Positions 35,701 through 47,071 of a stretch of DNA of 64,000 nucleotides are shown here, piece by piece. This DNA comes from Polytrichum commune. Taxonomy: Eukaryota > Streptophyta > Polytrichopsida > Polytrichales > Polytrichaceae. The notes under the pieces are model-generated. The model searched no databases. It was not told where the DNA came from and saw nothing but the letters and a program-made list of their open reading frames with translations. A program made the translations under genes and the position numbers. How positions within the stretch are numbered: the stretch's first letter is position 1; each line of letters opens with the position of its first letter. The stretch spans positions 48,484,001-48,548,000 of the forward strand of contig OX485804.1 in assembly GCA_950295325.1 (NCBI GenBank), in the 5' to 3' direction.

Positions 35701-36658
35701 ACCATTACCCGTGTTCTCAGAATGGATCCAGGAAGAGGTACGGCATGAACAGCAAGCGGGTGTTGTTGTAGATCAGATGGTAGTGGACACAGCGCTGGGC
35801 CCATTGCGAGTAGCTACAGCGTATAGATCAATGTATGCTTTCGGTAACCACTTTCGAGTTATAAGCTCAGAGAGGACCTTAAGAACATGCAATAGTGGAG
35901 TTGCAGCTACCTTCAGGCAAGTATGCAGGAATAATACCCGTGATGCTAACCAAGTTCAGGCAGATGTGGAATACGTTGGACACATTGAGGAGATATTAGA
36001 ACTTAACTACAGACGTCATTACTTAGTGGTTTTAGTATGCGATTTTGTGAAGGCTAATTACAGGGGAGATAATGCAACAATAAAAAGAGACAAATGGGGC
36101 TTCACGTTAGCAAACTATGAAAGAAGATATGGTACGGTTTGTAGAGATAGTTTTGCATTTCCAATGCACTGTGAACAAGTGTTTTATTCGAACGCTAGGG
36201 AGTCTCCGGGTTGGAGAGTGGTGTTAAGGAAAGATATCAGAGGGAAACGGGTGATACCGAACAGTGAAAACGAAGAGGAGCCCGAATTATTTCAGATGGG
36301 GCAAAATGAAGACTATGAAGGCTTACGGCCTGATCGGGAAGTTGGGGAGCAGGAGCTGCCTCCAGCTACAACAGGAGTGGATGTGTATCTTGAGCCCCTC
36401 AATCGAGGGAATACAGGACGATGGGGAGGACGTGGGGCTCAAGGTACGAACCGAGGAGGCACAAGGGGCAGGCGTGGCGGGCTTACTGGGCGTGGAGTTC
36501 CTCCAAGAAATCAAGTAGAGGAGTCTGAACCAAGTTCAGACGGCGGGAGTGAAGAATTTGTTCCTGAAAGTTCTGAGAGCGAGTCAACAAAAGGTTCGTC
36601 GAGGAATTCAGAACACTCCGATGATGACCAGGTGGGCTGCAAACCTAATTCTTCGTGA
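32701..36658 (+). pseudogene. CACTA TNP2-like transposase, two nonsense codons
   Basis: Four coding segments join at GT-AG borders: about 32701-33051, 33103-34201, 34482-35377, 35596-36658. They cover the acidic N-terminus ending MQPLYPGSKNS, then CCECGRTLYW and CPICMKSRYVPG. Next is the catalytic tnp2 region (MGFALDGVNLHS, WTINDYPAYTLIFGQSGKGY, CPVCGE). The link QLPYWQ-KLPTRHTLDAMHCEKN crosses an intron. A DUF4218-like part (LPIHLVEELYICGPVHTRWM, PFERYMKGLKGFVKN), a DUF4216-like part and a Gly/Arg-rich acidic tail follow. Two in-frame TGA codons (34055-34057, 34893-34895) interrupt it; the second falls where relatives have Arg. The usual N-terminal SWM/zinc-finger exon is not found. Confidence 0.85.
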
Positions 36659-36912
36659 ATCCACTCATTTATTGTTCTGTTGGCAGGTACTTCCTGGATG
36701 CAACTATAACTGATGTGCTAATTGTATAGGGAGTGTTCAAGAGGATTAGTTAGTCTGCATATTTATTATTCGTGACCATTGTAACATGTTGTTGAAAGAC
36801 TGCACATCACGAACTTGAATTTTGTCTTTGTGGCAGTAATGCGGTGGAGCTTACAACACTCTTCACGAAGATCTTCGGTCATGTATCACTATATAGTGAT
36901 GTTAGTGATCAT
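36659..36912. other. CACTA interior 3' of TNP2
   Basis: Probable 3' UTR and spacer of the transposase gene. An intron donor-like CAG/GTGGGC at 36630-36632 means the final exon of TNP2 might be spliced differently. Confidence 0.4.
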
Positions 36913-37017
36913 TACCCAGCTTCCCCATGTCCTGTGGGCATCGGGTTGTTGGCATTACGAACGGACACTCTATTCACGCCGGCCCCTAAAAGGGACCGGA
37001 GTTTCTATCTATCTATC
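36913..37017 (+). mobile_element. Solo 3' fragment of a LINE-type retroelement
   Basis: This 105-bp insert is almost identical to the last part of the retrotransposon at 51975-54073 (from 'cccagcttccccatgtcctg' to 'gtttctatctatctatc'). It is flanked by the 11-bp duplication TTAGTGATCAT (36902-36912 and 37018-37028). Severe 5' truncation with a target duplication is typical of target-primed reverse transcription. It lies inside the CACTA, so it inserted after that element formed. Confidence 0.9.
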
Positions 37018-37028
37018 TTAGTGATCAT

Positions 37029-37853
37029 GAATCATGTTTTGAGATTCTCACGGCAGTGAGATCATAAGGCAGTAGTTCAGAATTAGTTTCAATAGGAAGT
37101 GGATTACACATGCGTAAGACCAAACGTCCGGTATTTGTGTAATATAGCAAAGAGTGTAATATACAATATTTTTGCAATTTCATGTGTACTTGCAGCCCTA
37201 AATGTTTTGCATATCACCATATCCTTTTTTTTGGGTGGAATCAATATTTCTACTGCCAGTGTATATTTTTGGTTCTCAGTATATCTGACAAACGTGATAT
37301 TAACTAGAGAGCCCTAAACCAGAACAATAACGGAGTCACTCTAATTATTTTAACTGTATTGCAGTATTTACTAGTGAGACACGTTGTAGAGAATATGGTA
37401 ACAGATTATTGGTAACGAAGTTGTGGGTAAAACCGAAAGTGAAGAAAGTTCAGAGTGAGCGTGTTGTAGATAGTAAATTACTCTCCTATAATCAACTACA
37501 CCAAATCCGGTAAATTCAGATCATCCTAATGGTAACGAAATTTTTTAAAAATGAAGAGTAAAAATGACGACTACATATCGAAAATTCATTCGGTGTGTTA
37601 ATTTTCTCACGCTGTGATGAACATGTGAAATGAAAGTCCACGTCGGCTTTCGATGACATGGCAAGTAAAATAATTATAAATCTCAATAAAAACCTTATTT
37701 CCGATTCCACGCTGTAAAGCCTGTCAAAATATTGACTAGAAGATGACAAAACTCACCATGTATATCCAGAATGACAGAAAACACGTGTTTCGAGTAGCAC
37801 TTGTCAATTTGGACATTTCAATGTCAACTTCTGGTCGTTTTTACACCCATTTT
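37029..37853. other. CACTA right subterminal region
   Basis: Non-coding transposon interior, with TTGTCAATTTGGACA and GACAAAACT type motifs near the end that mirror the left subterminal motifs. No gene seen. Confidence 0.55.
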
Positions 37854-37865
37854 CTTGTAGTGGTT

Positions 37866-38395
37866 GGACGGGGGGGAGGACGGGGTGGGGGGGAGGACGG
37901 GGGGAACATGGGGTCGGATGGGGGTGAGGGTCGGGCGGGGGAAGGGTCGGACGGGGGGGGGGGGCGGACGGGGGGGGGGGGGGGGTGGGGGGTCGGACGG
38001 GGTGGGGAGGGGTCGGACGGGGGGAGGACGGGGAGGGAGGACGGGAAGGTAAGTGGGAACGGGGGGGGGGGGGGGGGGGCGGACGGGGGGGAACGCGGGG
38101 AGCGTGTGGGAACGTGGGGAGCGGGGGATGGGAGCGGGTTTAGGAGGTTTGGATAGGACGGGATGGATGGGAACGGGATTAGGGGAATGGGGGAGGGGAA
38201 CGGGAGGGAGGACGGGGGGTCGGACGGGGGGGAGGGTCGGACGGGAGGGTCGGACGGGAAAAGGGAGGACGGGAAAAGGTCGGACGGGGGGGTCGGACGG
38301 GAGGGAACGTAGGGAACGGGTTAGGGAACATGTTAATGGGCTAAGGGAGCGGGGTTAGGGTACGGGGAACGGGGGCGGACGGGAGGGCGGACGGG
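37866..38395 (+). repeat. G-rich minisatellite, right part
   Basis: This is the continuation of the array at 28370-28546 on the other side of the CACTA. Units such as GGTCGGACGGGGG and GGGAACGGG vary in length, with G runs of up to about 20. It is the larger of the two parts, so the pre-insertion array was about 0.7 kb. Confidence 0.85.
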
Positions 38396-38766
38396 CGCTA
38401 GTAATTTTATTCCCCACTTTACCTCTACTTTGCTGACATGTCATCACACGTGGACATCGTAATTCCTACGTGTCCGCAATGGGGTAATGTAAATACACAA
38501 AAAATTCGGTAAAATTCAAGTCCGGCAGGATAAAGACATCATCCGTCATAATGTCGTGACGGATACGTGTCGTGACGGCACGACATTATGTCGGGATTAC
38601 CCTCCGTCACGACACAATAGACAACCCTGATGATGAGAGTATGCCGCGAAGGATTACTGCTGTATTGGCTGCTAAAGGCTTTTGGACAAATTATTGAAGT
38701 TCAAAGAAGTAGATTGAACAATACTGAGTGCTTGTATATGGTTGGTGATTGTAAATTATTGAAGAG

Positions 38767-40146
38767 GGTGCAAGCATGGTAAAGTGGACCACAAAAGTGC
38801 TCCGGTACACTAAAACCATAGTTTTTTTGGTCAAAGGCCTAAAAGTAATAGCAAAGCGTTGTTTGAATTGGATTTCTTTTCATGATGACCTTTGTTGTTG
38901 TGTTGAATACTCAAATGTAGAAAATCAAGTTGAGATCTTCAATACTTATCATTAAAAGTGATGCTCAAAAGCAAATGGTTGAGTATGGTTTTGGACGTAG
39001 ATTTCATGACTTTAACTATTTTGAAGTTGGATATTTCTTTCATATTCCTTGATATCATTATCTACTTGAGGGCATCATCAAAAAACTTTGTGGAAAACCA
39101 TCAATTTTATGTAATTTTATCATACTTGAAACAAATTTTAGATAGTCACTTGTTCAATATCACCTACTTGCACACCACTTGTACCATCTTCTAGAATATG
39201 TGGGGCCATTCACGGTTGGGGTACTACTTTTGGCCGTCTAACGGAAAACGGACTTTTTTGGATGGATAACTTCACATGCTTGGTATGCTTAGATTTGTAT
39301 TGTGAAGCATATTTTGGATCATACCTACATTTCATACTCCATATCGAGTACACTGACAAAGTTAATTTAGAAGGAATAGGGTCATCTAAGATATCCTTTT
39401 GATTCCTTAAAGGACATTCAGGAGTGTTGTCTTAATTGTTCACCTTAGGATCAAGGAATGAAGAGGACAACAAGAATCAATCGAAACGATTCCAAAAAAT
39501 TTCCTCACACTCATCGTTCAAGTGTGTACCAATAGAACCAAATATGTATTGAATAGCAATTGCCCAACTTTACATGTGGCACCAAACATGTCCAAATATA
39601 CATATACTCACAGCCACACGTAAAAGGAACGTCTAGTATTAGAATTGGACAAAAAAATTTATATGAATGGACACATGACACTTTTACCAAGGTACCAAAA
39701 TACATAACAGGAAATAATTGACCACCAATGCACACCTAAATAGCAAAAAATGCCACTGATGTGGCCTAGGGTTTAGGGTTTAGGGTGATTATTAAATAAT
39801 AATAAAAATCTTTCTTGATAAAGCTTATGAACTATCTACTTATTTATGTAAAATTTATTGATCAAATAATAGTAAATCATGATAAAAACCAAGATCAATG
39901 CGACAAAGTCCTTAAGTCCTTTGTCCCAAAAGTAGTACCTCAACCGTGAATGCCCCCATGTAGACTTTTCTTGGAATTTTTTTGTCATCATAATTTGCTT
40001 GGCTTTGTAGACCAATATGTTTTAAAAATGTCTATGATTTTTTTCTTCACAAAATTCAAAGTTAGTGTATAGTTTTGAATCACTTTCACTGAACACTAGG
40101 CTAACGCAGGGATCAGGAGTTGTCCACTTTACCGTGCTTGCACCCA
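38767..40146. mobile_element. TIR element of 1.4 kb, itself interrupted
   Basis: GGGTGCAAGCATGGTAAAGT at the left is mirrored at the right by the inverse of GGGTGCAAGCACGGTAAAGT. The arms agree for about 24 bp only. No clear target duplication or transposase is seen. A second TIR element lies inside (39198-39961). Confidence 0.55.
39198..39961. mobile_element. Inner TIR element with TA flanks
   Basis: The left end contains CATTCACGGTTGGGGTACTA and the right end holds its inverse with one change (CCTCAACCGTGAATG). TIRs are about 35 bp, and TA lies outside both ends, as in Stowaway-like MITEs. There is no coding sequence. Confidence 0.65.
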
Positions 40147-41526
40147 AGATTATCTAGTTTTCAATATGATGTATAACTCTGCATATATATATACACACAC
40201 ACACAACTCTATTTAGCTCACAATTAGCTCTATTTAGCTTTGCAGCAAAATATCTACATTGTCAGTAGTGGCTTGTCGAAGTTGGCTTCTTCAACAAAGT
40301 ACTCAATTTCATTCATCACTTAACTTGGACCTTTAATGGTTTCTAGTTTATAGATACATACCCAAGTCTGGATTGTACTTATGTGAAATGAGTTCGACTT
40401 CAAGATTGTAAAAGATATTCACCTTAAATCCAAAAATATCAAATCAACTCTCGTATTCCTCACTTGGATTTGCTGGTGGGCACATGTAATTTGTTTCAAT
40501 TCCCAAACCCAACGTATGTTGGAATGTTAGAAGTGTTTGTTACATGCTGATGTACCTCGGTAACTTATAATAATACTTGTGCACGGCGCAATGGACAAAG
40601 CGGATATCATCTCCAGTCAATGGACCATAGTACTTGTGGATCGTGGGATGTCCATTTTCTCTTAACCATTTCCGGAAGATTATGTTTCATAAATTCCTCT
40701 GATCATGTGTTATTTACATCGCAGAAATTCCGGCGTGGTCAAGAACTTATGTATATCTTACTGAGCATTCCGAGAAATTTTTGAGGATCGTGGTATGTTA
40801 TGAGGCATATCATGCATGCCCTCACAGATGATACTATCAAAGTTAACAAAACATTGCAAATTGGTTCATATAGATTCAAACATTACAAATAGATTTCTAT
40901 CATGCCATGATTAAGGTAAATATCTACGTTCAATGCAGATTTCAGATAAAAGTCTGATATTTTAGTATCTTCACACAGAAAATATTTCCTCTTATGTAAT
41001 CTTTTATAATATTAAAATTACTTTTATATTCTAATGTATAGTAGGGTAAATATCCACTTTCAACGTAGATTTCAGAGTGGGTGTGTGCAAACATGCAAAC
41101 AACTGTCACTGTATGGATGTGTGCCACTTTGATATGGTATTAATACCTTGTCAATTTGACTACAGTAGTGGAATTGAACATTGTCAATCCACACTCGAGG
41201 ATCTTGGCTATCAAATATATGAGTACAATCAGTAGTCAATCTTTCTGAAAATTCCCCTTGAGCATTTCCCCAGCTTTGGGAAGCAAGGTCGCATGACGCT
41301 CTCTGTCTATCTCTTCTCAAAATTTCATTCTAAACGTCTGTATGTGATGTCAGTATTGGTTTTATTCACAGTGCTTCTCTAATTACCTAAAGTTTGAAAA
41401 GCTACTGCTGTGAAATGTGTAACTGTGACCAGGTCTCTAATAAGAAAGCTCCCAATTGCGTAACTCCCAATTCCGTGCCATGAAGAGTCTTTACAGACAC
41501 ATAAATTGGAACCTGGGAATCAATTA
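40147..41526. other. Intergenic DNA 3' of the SDR gene
   Basis: No gene recognised. Direct short repeats near 40918-41080 share 'ttcaatgcagatttcagat' or 'ttcaacgtagatttcaga'. The last few hundred bases probably include the 3' UTR of the minus-strand SDR. Confidence 0.4.
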
Positions 41527-42524
41527 TCAGTGAGTGCTGACATAGTCTTCTGCCCACTTCCACAGAGCCGCCTGCAACTTAATGTCCAGTGCCTTTCCTT
41601 CCAAAGGGAACTCATTGCAGTCCATATAATACAATCCAGTTTTCCCTTCCACCTTGGGGCTGGCTGCGAGAAACACCTGTGTTGCCGCACCCTGCGTGAA
41701 ACACAAGTTTTGAAAGAAAGGAAAAAATCAAATACCAGGGACTGAAGATTTGAATTTCTCGCACGTAATGTTAGTAAGCTAGACAGCCCTTATTTGGTTT
41801 ACTTTTGATACTCGCAGACCTATATTTAAGTGGTATGCAGTTTTCTGTAGCTTGAAGAATGGATACTGAAAAGACGTGTTTAAAAGATATTAGACTGCAT
41901 GCTCAAAATATGATAACCATTTTAAGCTCGATAGTCAACATAATTGGGAGGAGCTATATGGCTATTTCATGAGCATGAGAATCTTCACTTTGATTATGAC
42001 TAAGATATTCCAATGAGCTCCCAGAATTATAGAGGATAGTATCAACATCCTCGATTTGGATTTGCTAAATATCTTGTACTAATTACGTGTTTCATATCCC
42101 AGGAGAAATGAGATAGTCAAAAAAAGTAACCATTTTAGACCCGCCTAAATTAACCCTTGTGAAGCTTACTATTGTAACTCATGTGCAACAAGAAATCCTT
42201 CACGGCATATCTTGGAATGTGTTGGAAGGATGCAAATCTAATTGATGGGGGCAGGGGGGTCTTCAACCAAAATAATAAATATGCACTACTCTGACAGTTG
42301 AAAAGGGTTGCAATATTACCTGTTCAGGGTTCTTGAAGAAAAAGTCTGGCGATAAATCTGACAATGTCACACACCCGTGTTTTAGAATTTGAATGCATCA
42401 GATATTGGACACAATACAACCCACATTGCAAACCGGGATGTTTCCAATAAAAGATGACAATTAAACATCTAATGTTATAAGAGATTAGAATAGATTCTTA
42501 GGAAATAGTTTATGTGTGTGAATG

Positions 42525-42556
<32 letters not shown>

Positions 42557-45500
42557 CTTACCACTAATGAAGCCAAGGAAGCCATCAAGCTTGACAAGTT
42601 TGGTCCTAATTGCACCCGGGTGAAGTGTGTTGACTGTGATGTTGGCACCTTCTTCCTGTACATCGAGTATAGCAAAACATTACCGATTTGTAGAATCCTA
42701 ATTTCTTGTGGCACATCAACTTTCTAAAAGTTCCAATCAATAGTTTTGGGACACGTGACAATCCCGTTTTAGAAATGACTTATTTAGTGTCAAAGTTGTC
42801 ATGGTAGTACGGCAATACAAACAAGGGCTTCGAAGTTTATCGCGTGTGTCCACAACCTAGTATAAAGGTAGATGGTATCGCTGGTGAAAGTGGTGTTTCT
42901 ACAATAATCCTAGATATTGGAACCAGTGGTGATGAAAATAAGGGGAGCTTCTTCACCTGTAGCCGTCTGGAGAGCTCTCTGCAATGCAAAATGTTTGCAA
43001 GCTTTGATTGACCATAGCCCGAGAATCCATAAATCCTGCCACCAAACAATGTCCCACCAGGTTGGTGACCCTTTGAGGTATCAAAAATCTGTTGCAACAA
43101 GAATAATCAGCCAATCTAATATGCATTCAGGTTGAATTTAGCTTACCCCGGTTTCTGCTTCCCCTAAATATGCTAGCTTGCCTAGATTGCTCATTTACGC
43201 AAAATGGTTAGCACATGCAGGTCGTAACAATGTTGTGGCTGGTTCTGAATGCATTTCTAATTTGGGAAAGATGTGTTTTGCTTCTCACTGGAAATTTGAA
43301 GAAACTGAAATTGATGTGAAGTTCTGTTGCAGGAGAAGAAAAAAGAAAGAAATAAAGGTTGTGCTGATTATGTCTCTTACTTCTTAGAGTTGATCAACTT
43401 GTCGAAGGCGATGCCACCTTTCGGAGTGAAATTGTAGATTGCTCCTGAAACCACCACAATGCGGCCCTGAATTCCAGTCTCCTTGGCTGTTGCCTTCATG
43501 GTGTCGAGCAGCAAATTCGTGAGCACAAAGTGACCTGTACAAGTCATGAAACTCTTATTCAGCATGCATCAAATATTCAGAGACTCAATTAGTCCCATTT
43601 ATTAAAGCAACAAATCATCAAGAAACCTTAGCCATTCGTTGGATGCTCGCAGCAGCAGCCAAACGATGTTGTACAAATTAATTAATTGTAAAGCCATTAA
43701 TTCACAACATGCTTGAATGAGCAGATTCATATTCAGCCGACCGGTCAACCCTCATCTAGCATCAGTAAGGTCTCCATCCCTTGTATGAAATTCAACATTT
43801 TTAAGCCTTTTGTCCACAACTGGCTTCAATTAACAAATCCATATTCTCCTGGCCAGTCAAGTTTGTCCAATATCATTCAGGGTCTCCATGCCTTGTATGA
43901 AATTAAATACAAAGCTCTTCATTCACCACTCGGAAGTGCATGGGGGCAAAGGTTTTAAAGTGATTACAGACCTAAAAAGTTGGTTGCAAACATTAGCTCC
44001 AAACCATCAGGAGTAGCTAGGGGGCCCTTGTTTGCGGTGATGCCTCCATTGTTCCTGCAGTTCCAGGTCTTTCATGTCAGATACCATATCTTCTTTATGG
44101 GTAGAAAGAACTGGGAAGCTCCCTTGCGTAAACACCGCTATTCTACTGGTATCATATTTTCCAATACCAGATCGATATTGGTACGTAGTTCTCAAAAAGA
44201 ATGCAATACCAGACTGGTACGGGGATGGAAAGGTATTCAAAGTACCAGTTGATGTTATCGTATCAACTGGCATATCGGTATTTCAAATCCAACTTGATTC
44301 AACATTGGTATTGAACCTGATATGGACTTTCAAACCCAAGTTGCGATACCAGACTGGTCTGGTCCTTCATACCAGTATATATAACAATAACCATAATAGT
44401 GACACTTATAAATACCAGTATGAAACTGGTAAACACCAAAGGTATATATTTCCAGTGTCTTCCAACAATGGGCATAACTGAGATGTGTCCACCTAGAAAG
44501 TTCCCCTTGCTCTGCATGAAGAAATCTTGGTGTGTGAAAGAAAGGAAGATTAGGATTGTGAAGAAGTTTCCTTATGGTTTTGACGTTTCCTTGCTGGGAT
44601 CTTACTAGGATATTCTTCCGGGCGCCAGTGTCCACATACACTAACCCGCTCTTCAAACAAACTAAAAGAAATTGCCAAGTTCTTCATGCAAAATGTGAGA
44701 CTCCATGCTATTTAAGGCAGATGGGTCTAAACTGGTTACTTTTTCCGACTACCCCTCTTCTCCTAGAATATGAAACAGGCGAATAGAAAAGAGATGGTCA
44801 GCAAATCTAAATCGAGGCCGTAGCACTTTCCTCATGATTTTGGAGCTCACATGAAAATCTGATTTGCTGTCAAAGTGAAAATTCCTTTGCTCATTACGTG
44901 GTCATACAGGTCCCTCCAATTATATTGAGTATTGAGCTTAAAACAGTTAGCCTATTTTGAGCACGTACTCCAACTGCTTGTAAACACACGTCTTTATGGT
45001 ATCCGTTCTTGGAGACGTACCTATCCACATAACACTCAAATATAGGTGTCCAAAGATAAGTAACCGAATTAGGCACGTGTAGCTTATGTCACACCGGAAG
45101 GAGAGGAAAAATGGCACTCACACAAGGATGTTGAGGGGGAATTTGGCCTCCTTGAAGTCGGCTACGAATGTGCGCACAGAGTTCAAGTTGCTCAAGTCCA
45201 ATTTCATCACCTCCACACGGGCATCGGGTGTCTCCTTCAGAAAGTCGGCCTTCACTTGCTCGCCCACCTTAATGTTTCGGATGGCCAAGACCACCCGAGC
45301 CCCTCTCTTGGCCAACACCCTTGCAGTCTCCAACCCAATCCCAGCTGTTCCTCCTGCCAATATTGCATCAACAAAACTCCCATAAGCAAGTCTTCCATAA
45401 CCGGTAGCTCATCCACGTGAGAGAACATCTCATTCGTAGTGGTCATGCCAATAGATTTTGTTGACGTGTCTATTCCTGATTGGATATGAAAAGACACATA

Positions 45501-47071
45501 ATGGTCCAGACCATTTGGCGGTGGACACATGTCACCCTCCCATTGGTTGTAGTAGGCACCCAATACCTCCCTTGTTAGACTCCTACTACAACCCGTGACA
45601 AGCTACTTGCATTTATTACCTAGTCCATAACTGACAGCCCATTCAAGCACTTCCAACAGCTTTAAGGTTGGGCTTTTCTATCCACGCAACGAACATTTCA
45701 TTCATAACCTCTAGTTTCTGTTCACGCCCATACTTGTTAGAATATACTAGCCCCAGGATTGTAAAGTAGGCATCGAATGATGAATTTGGTGGCAGTGTTT
45801 TCTTCTTGAACAAATCAGCAATAGTCTCTCAAATATTTCGCCAATTTATTCTCGAAGGCTTTTACTAAAACTCCGCAACCTTGACCTGAGTTCATGGGTC
45901 ACTGCCAAGCACGCCGATGGACGAAAGTCGTACAAGGACGAGTAGGTGTATGCTTTATTTGTTGGTCCCATATGGAAACTTGATTCCTCCAAAGCACCAA
46001 CCCATGCCAGAATGATTTAGTAATAGGGAAAAGAACAAGGAATCTCCACTTTGCGACAAAAGTGAAGAAGTATTCCCCGGCCACTTGTCTCAAATGTAAC
46101 CTTGTGATTGCACTAGAGCAAAGGAGAAGTCCGTTCTTAAAAAAAAGGAAAAAAGGTTGATCTGCTCATTTAGATTTGAGCGCACACAACCAATCTCCCT
46201 CAAGCATCTAAGTGTTACAGTGACTAACCTACTTGCAAGCCTTTTTCCATACTTGATACTTTGGACAACTATCCACACGTCGGTTCAAGTTCACCTGTAA
46301 GTGATGCTTGCTTGCTACCTTGTCCATAGTTCACATGGTTGAATGAACCCGACACCCAACCCACTACGAGATTGTGTTATCCTTTGTTCTTCGTGCCACC
46401 ATTTTTATTCACTACCCATCTCACATTGAAGACACTCTGTACACATACAAATCAAGATACAACGTGCAAGCTATGGTGGCAACTATGTGTAGCATCAACA
46501 GGAGTCGACGTCTCTAGAACCTGGTTTGGAGTTGCTAAACCACTCCCAAGAAGCAAAACAATTGGAAGTGTTGTCGCATTGTAAACAAGAAAATGCATGA
46601 ACGTTTCTTAGAATTCTAAATTTTGACCTGGGGTGTCTGAATGGCGTTGATTTGTGCTTTAGGAAATTCTCCTCTAAATAATTCCAAAAACTTCGACATT
46701 GGCAGTGTTAATTTACTTTTAGTAGTTTGCACACAAATGGTATCAATTGATTCCTCTCAAAGACCTATTTCCAAGCATGTTGTTTCTCTGTGTGAGACAT
46801 CTTATCATCAAGTCATCAGAAACATTAGACGCTGTTCCAAAGGGGAGAAAGTTGCCACCAGGGGACCCATTATCCCATACATCCAATCCATACACCCAAG
46901 ACACCCAGTTGAATTAAATGGAGGGAGCCTTGAAGAAATAAATGAGAAACCTGTGACAATCGCCGTATAGTTGTGAAGATCTAACCCTGCGGTGACATCC
47001 TCAGCTGTGGAAGCTGAGCCGAACCCAGAACGTCCCGGGGTCCCCTTCAAGTAAGACACAAACGCTCCCAT
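41527..47071 (-). CDS. TIC32-like short-chain dehydrogenase/reductase
   Basis: Eight exons: 47071-46951, 45353-45122, 44054-43972, 43534-43381, 43088-42957, 42655-42562, 42357-42320, 41691-41527; about 339 residues, ending LWKWAEDYVSTH. The NAD(P)-binding motif TGGTAGIG (40-47) spans exons 1-2. NNGG replaces the usual NNAG. GHFVLTNLLLDTM, GYGQSKLANILHCRELSRRL (catalytic Tyr/Lys) and ANITVNTLHPGAIRTKL follow. The N-terminus (SGFGSASTAEDVTAGLD) resembles TIC32 and retinol-dehydrogenase-like plant SDRs; TIC32 is a plastid envelope oxidoreductase, but substrates of most relatives are unknown. All junctions are in phase except exon 4 to 5 (phase 2 to 0), which needs a missed microexon, another splice site or a frameshift. 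Repeat R copies lie in the region. Confidence 0.85.
44776..45078 (-). repeat. Dispersed repeat R in SDR intron
   Basis: Inverse copy of the family near 20696 and 56285, with 'atggtcagcaaatctaaatc' and 'caaagtgaaaattcc' followed by 'ctcatt' and 'gtggtcata'. Together with the forward copy at 41868-42115 it lies in or beside the SDR gene. Confidence 0.6.

Larger units (their letters stand above)
28550..37862. mobile_element. CACTA (En/Spm) transposon, full length
   Basis: This 9313-bp element starts CACTACAAG and ends CTTGTAGTG, with the 3-bp duplication GTT on each side (28547-28549 and 37863-37865). The subterminal regions repeat TTGACAAAAAATTG and GTCAATT motifs, as in CACTA ends. It carries two divergent genes: TnpA-like on minus (30059-32264) and TNP2-like on plus (about 32701-36658), with a shared region of about 430 bp between them. 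The structure is complete, but TNP2 has two in-frame stops. Confidence 0.95.
28103..38629. mobile_element. hAT-like non-autonomous element, split by a CACTA
   Basis: The ends CAGGGTTGTCTAT and ATAGACAACCCTG form inverted repeats, extended by GCGACG/CGTCAC-type sequence. They are flanked by the 8-bp duplication ATGATGAG (28095-28102 and 38630-38637), as expected for hAT insertion. Removing the inner CACTA leaves about 1.2 kb with no transposase. Both ends contain further inverted CGTCATGACGG-like palindromes. The middle is a G-rich minisatellite. Confidence 0.9.

Noticed and set aside
36681-37317. Further exons after TNP2
   Set aside because: Frames are short, and one is formed by the inserted LINE 3' fragment.
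37743-38358. Long Gly-rich frames on the plus strand
   Set aside because: They are again products of the minisatellite; the frame exists because G-rich repeats lack stop codons.
39767-39786. Interstitial telomere repeat (TTTAGGG units)
   Set aside because: There are only two to three units, and they lie inside a small TIR element; chance or minor repeat is enough.
44007-44656. Frames on both strands in the SDR intron
   Set aside because: They overlap intron sequence and low-complexity 'taccag/ctggta' repeats, and no domain is seen.
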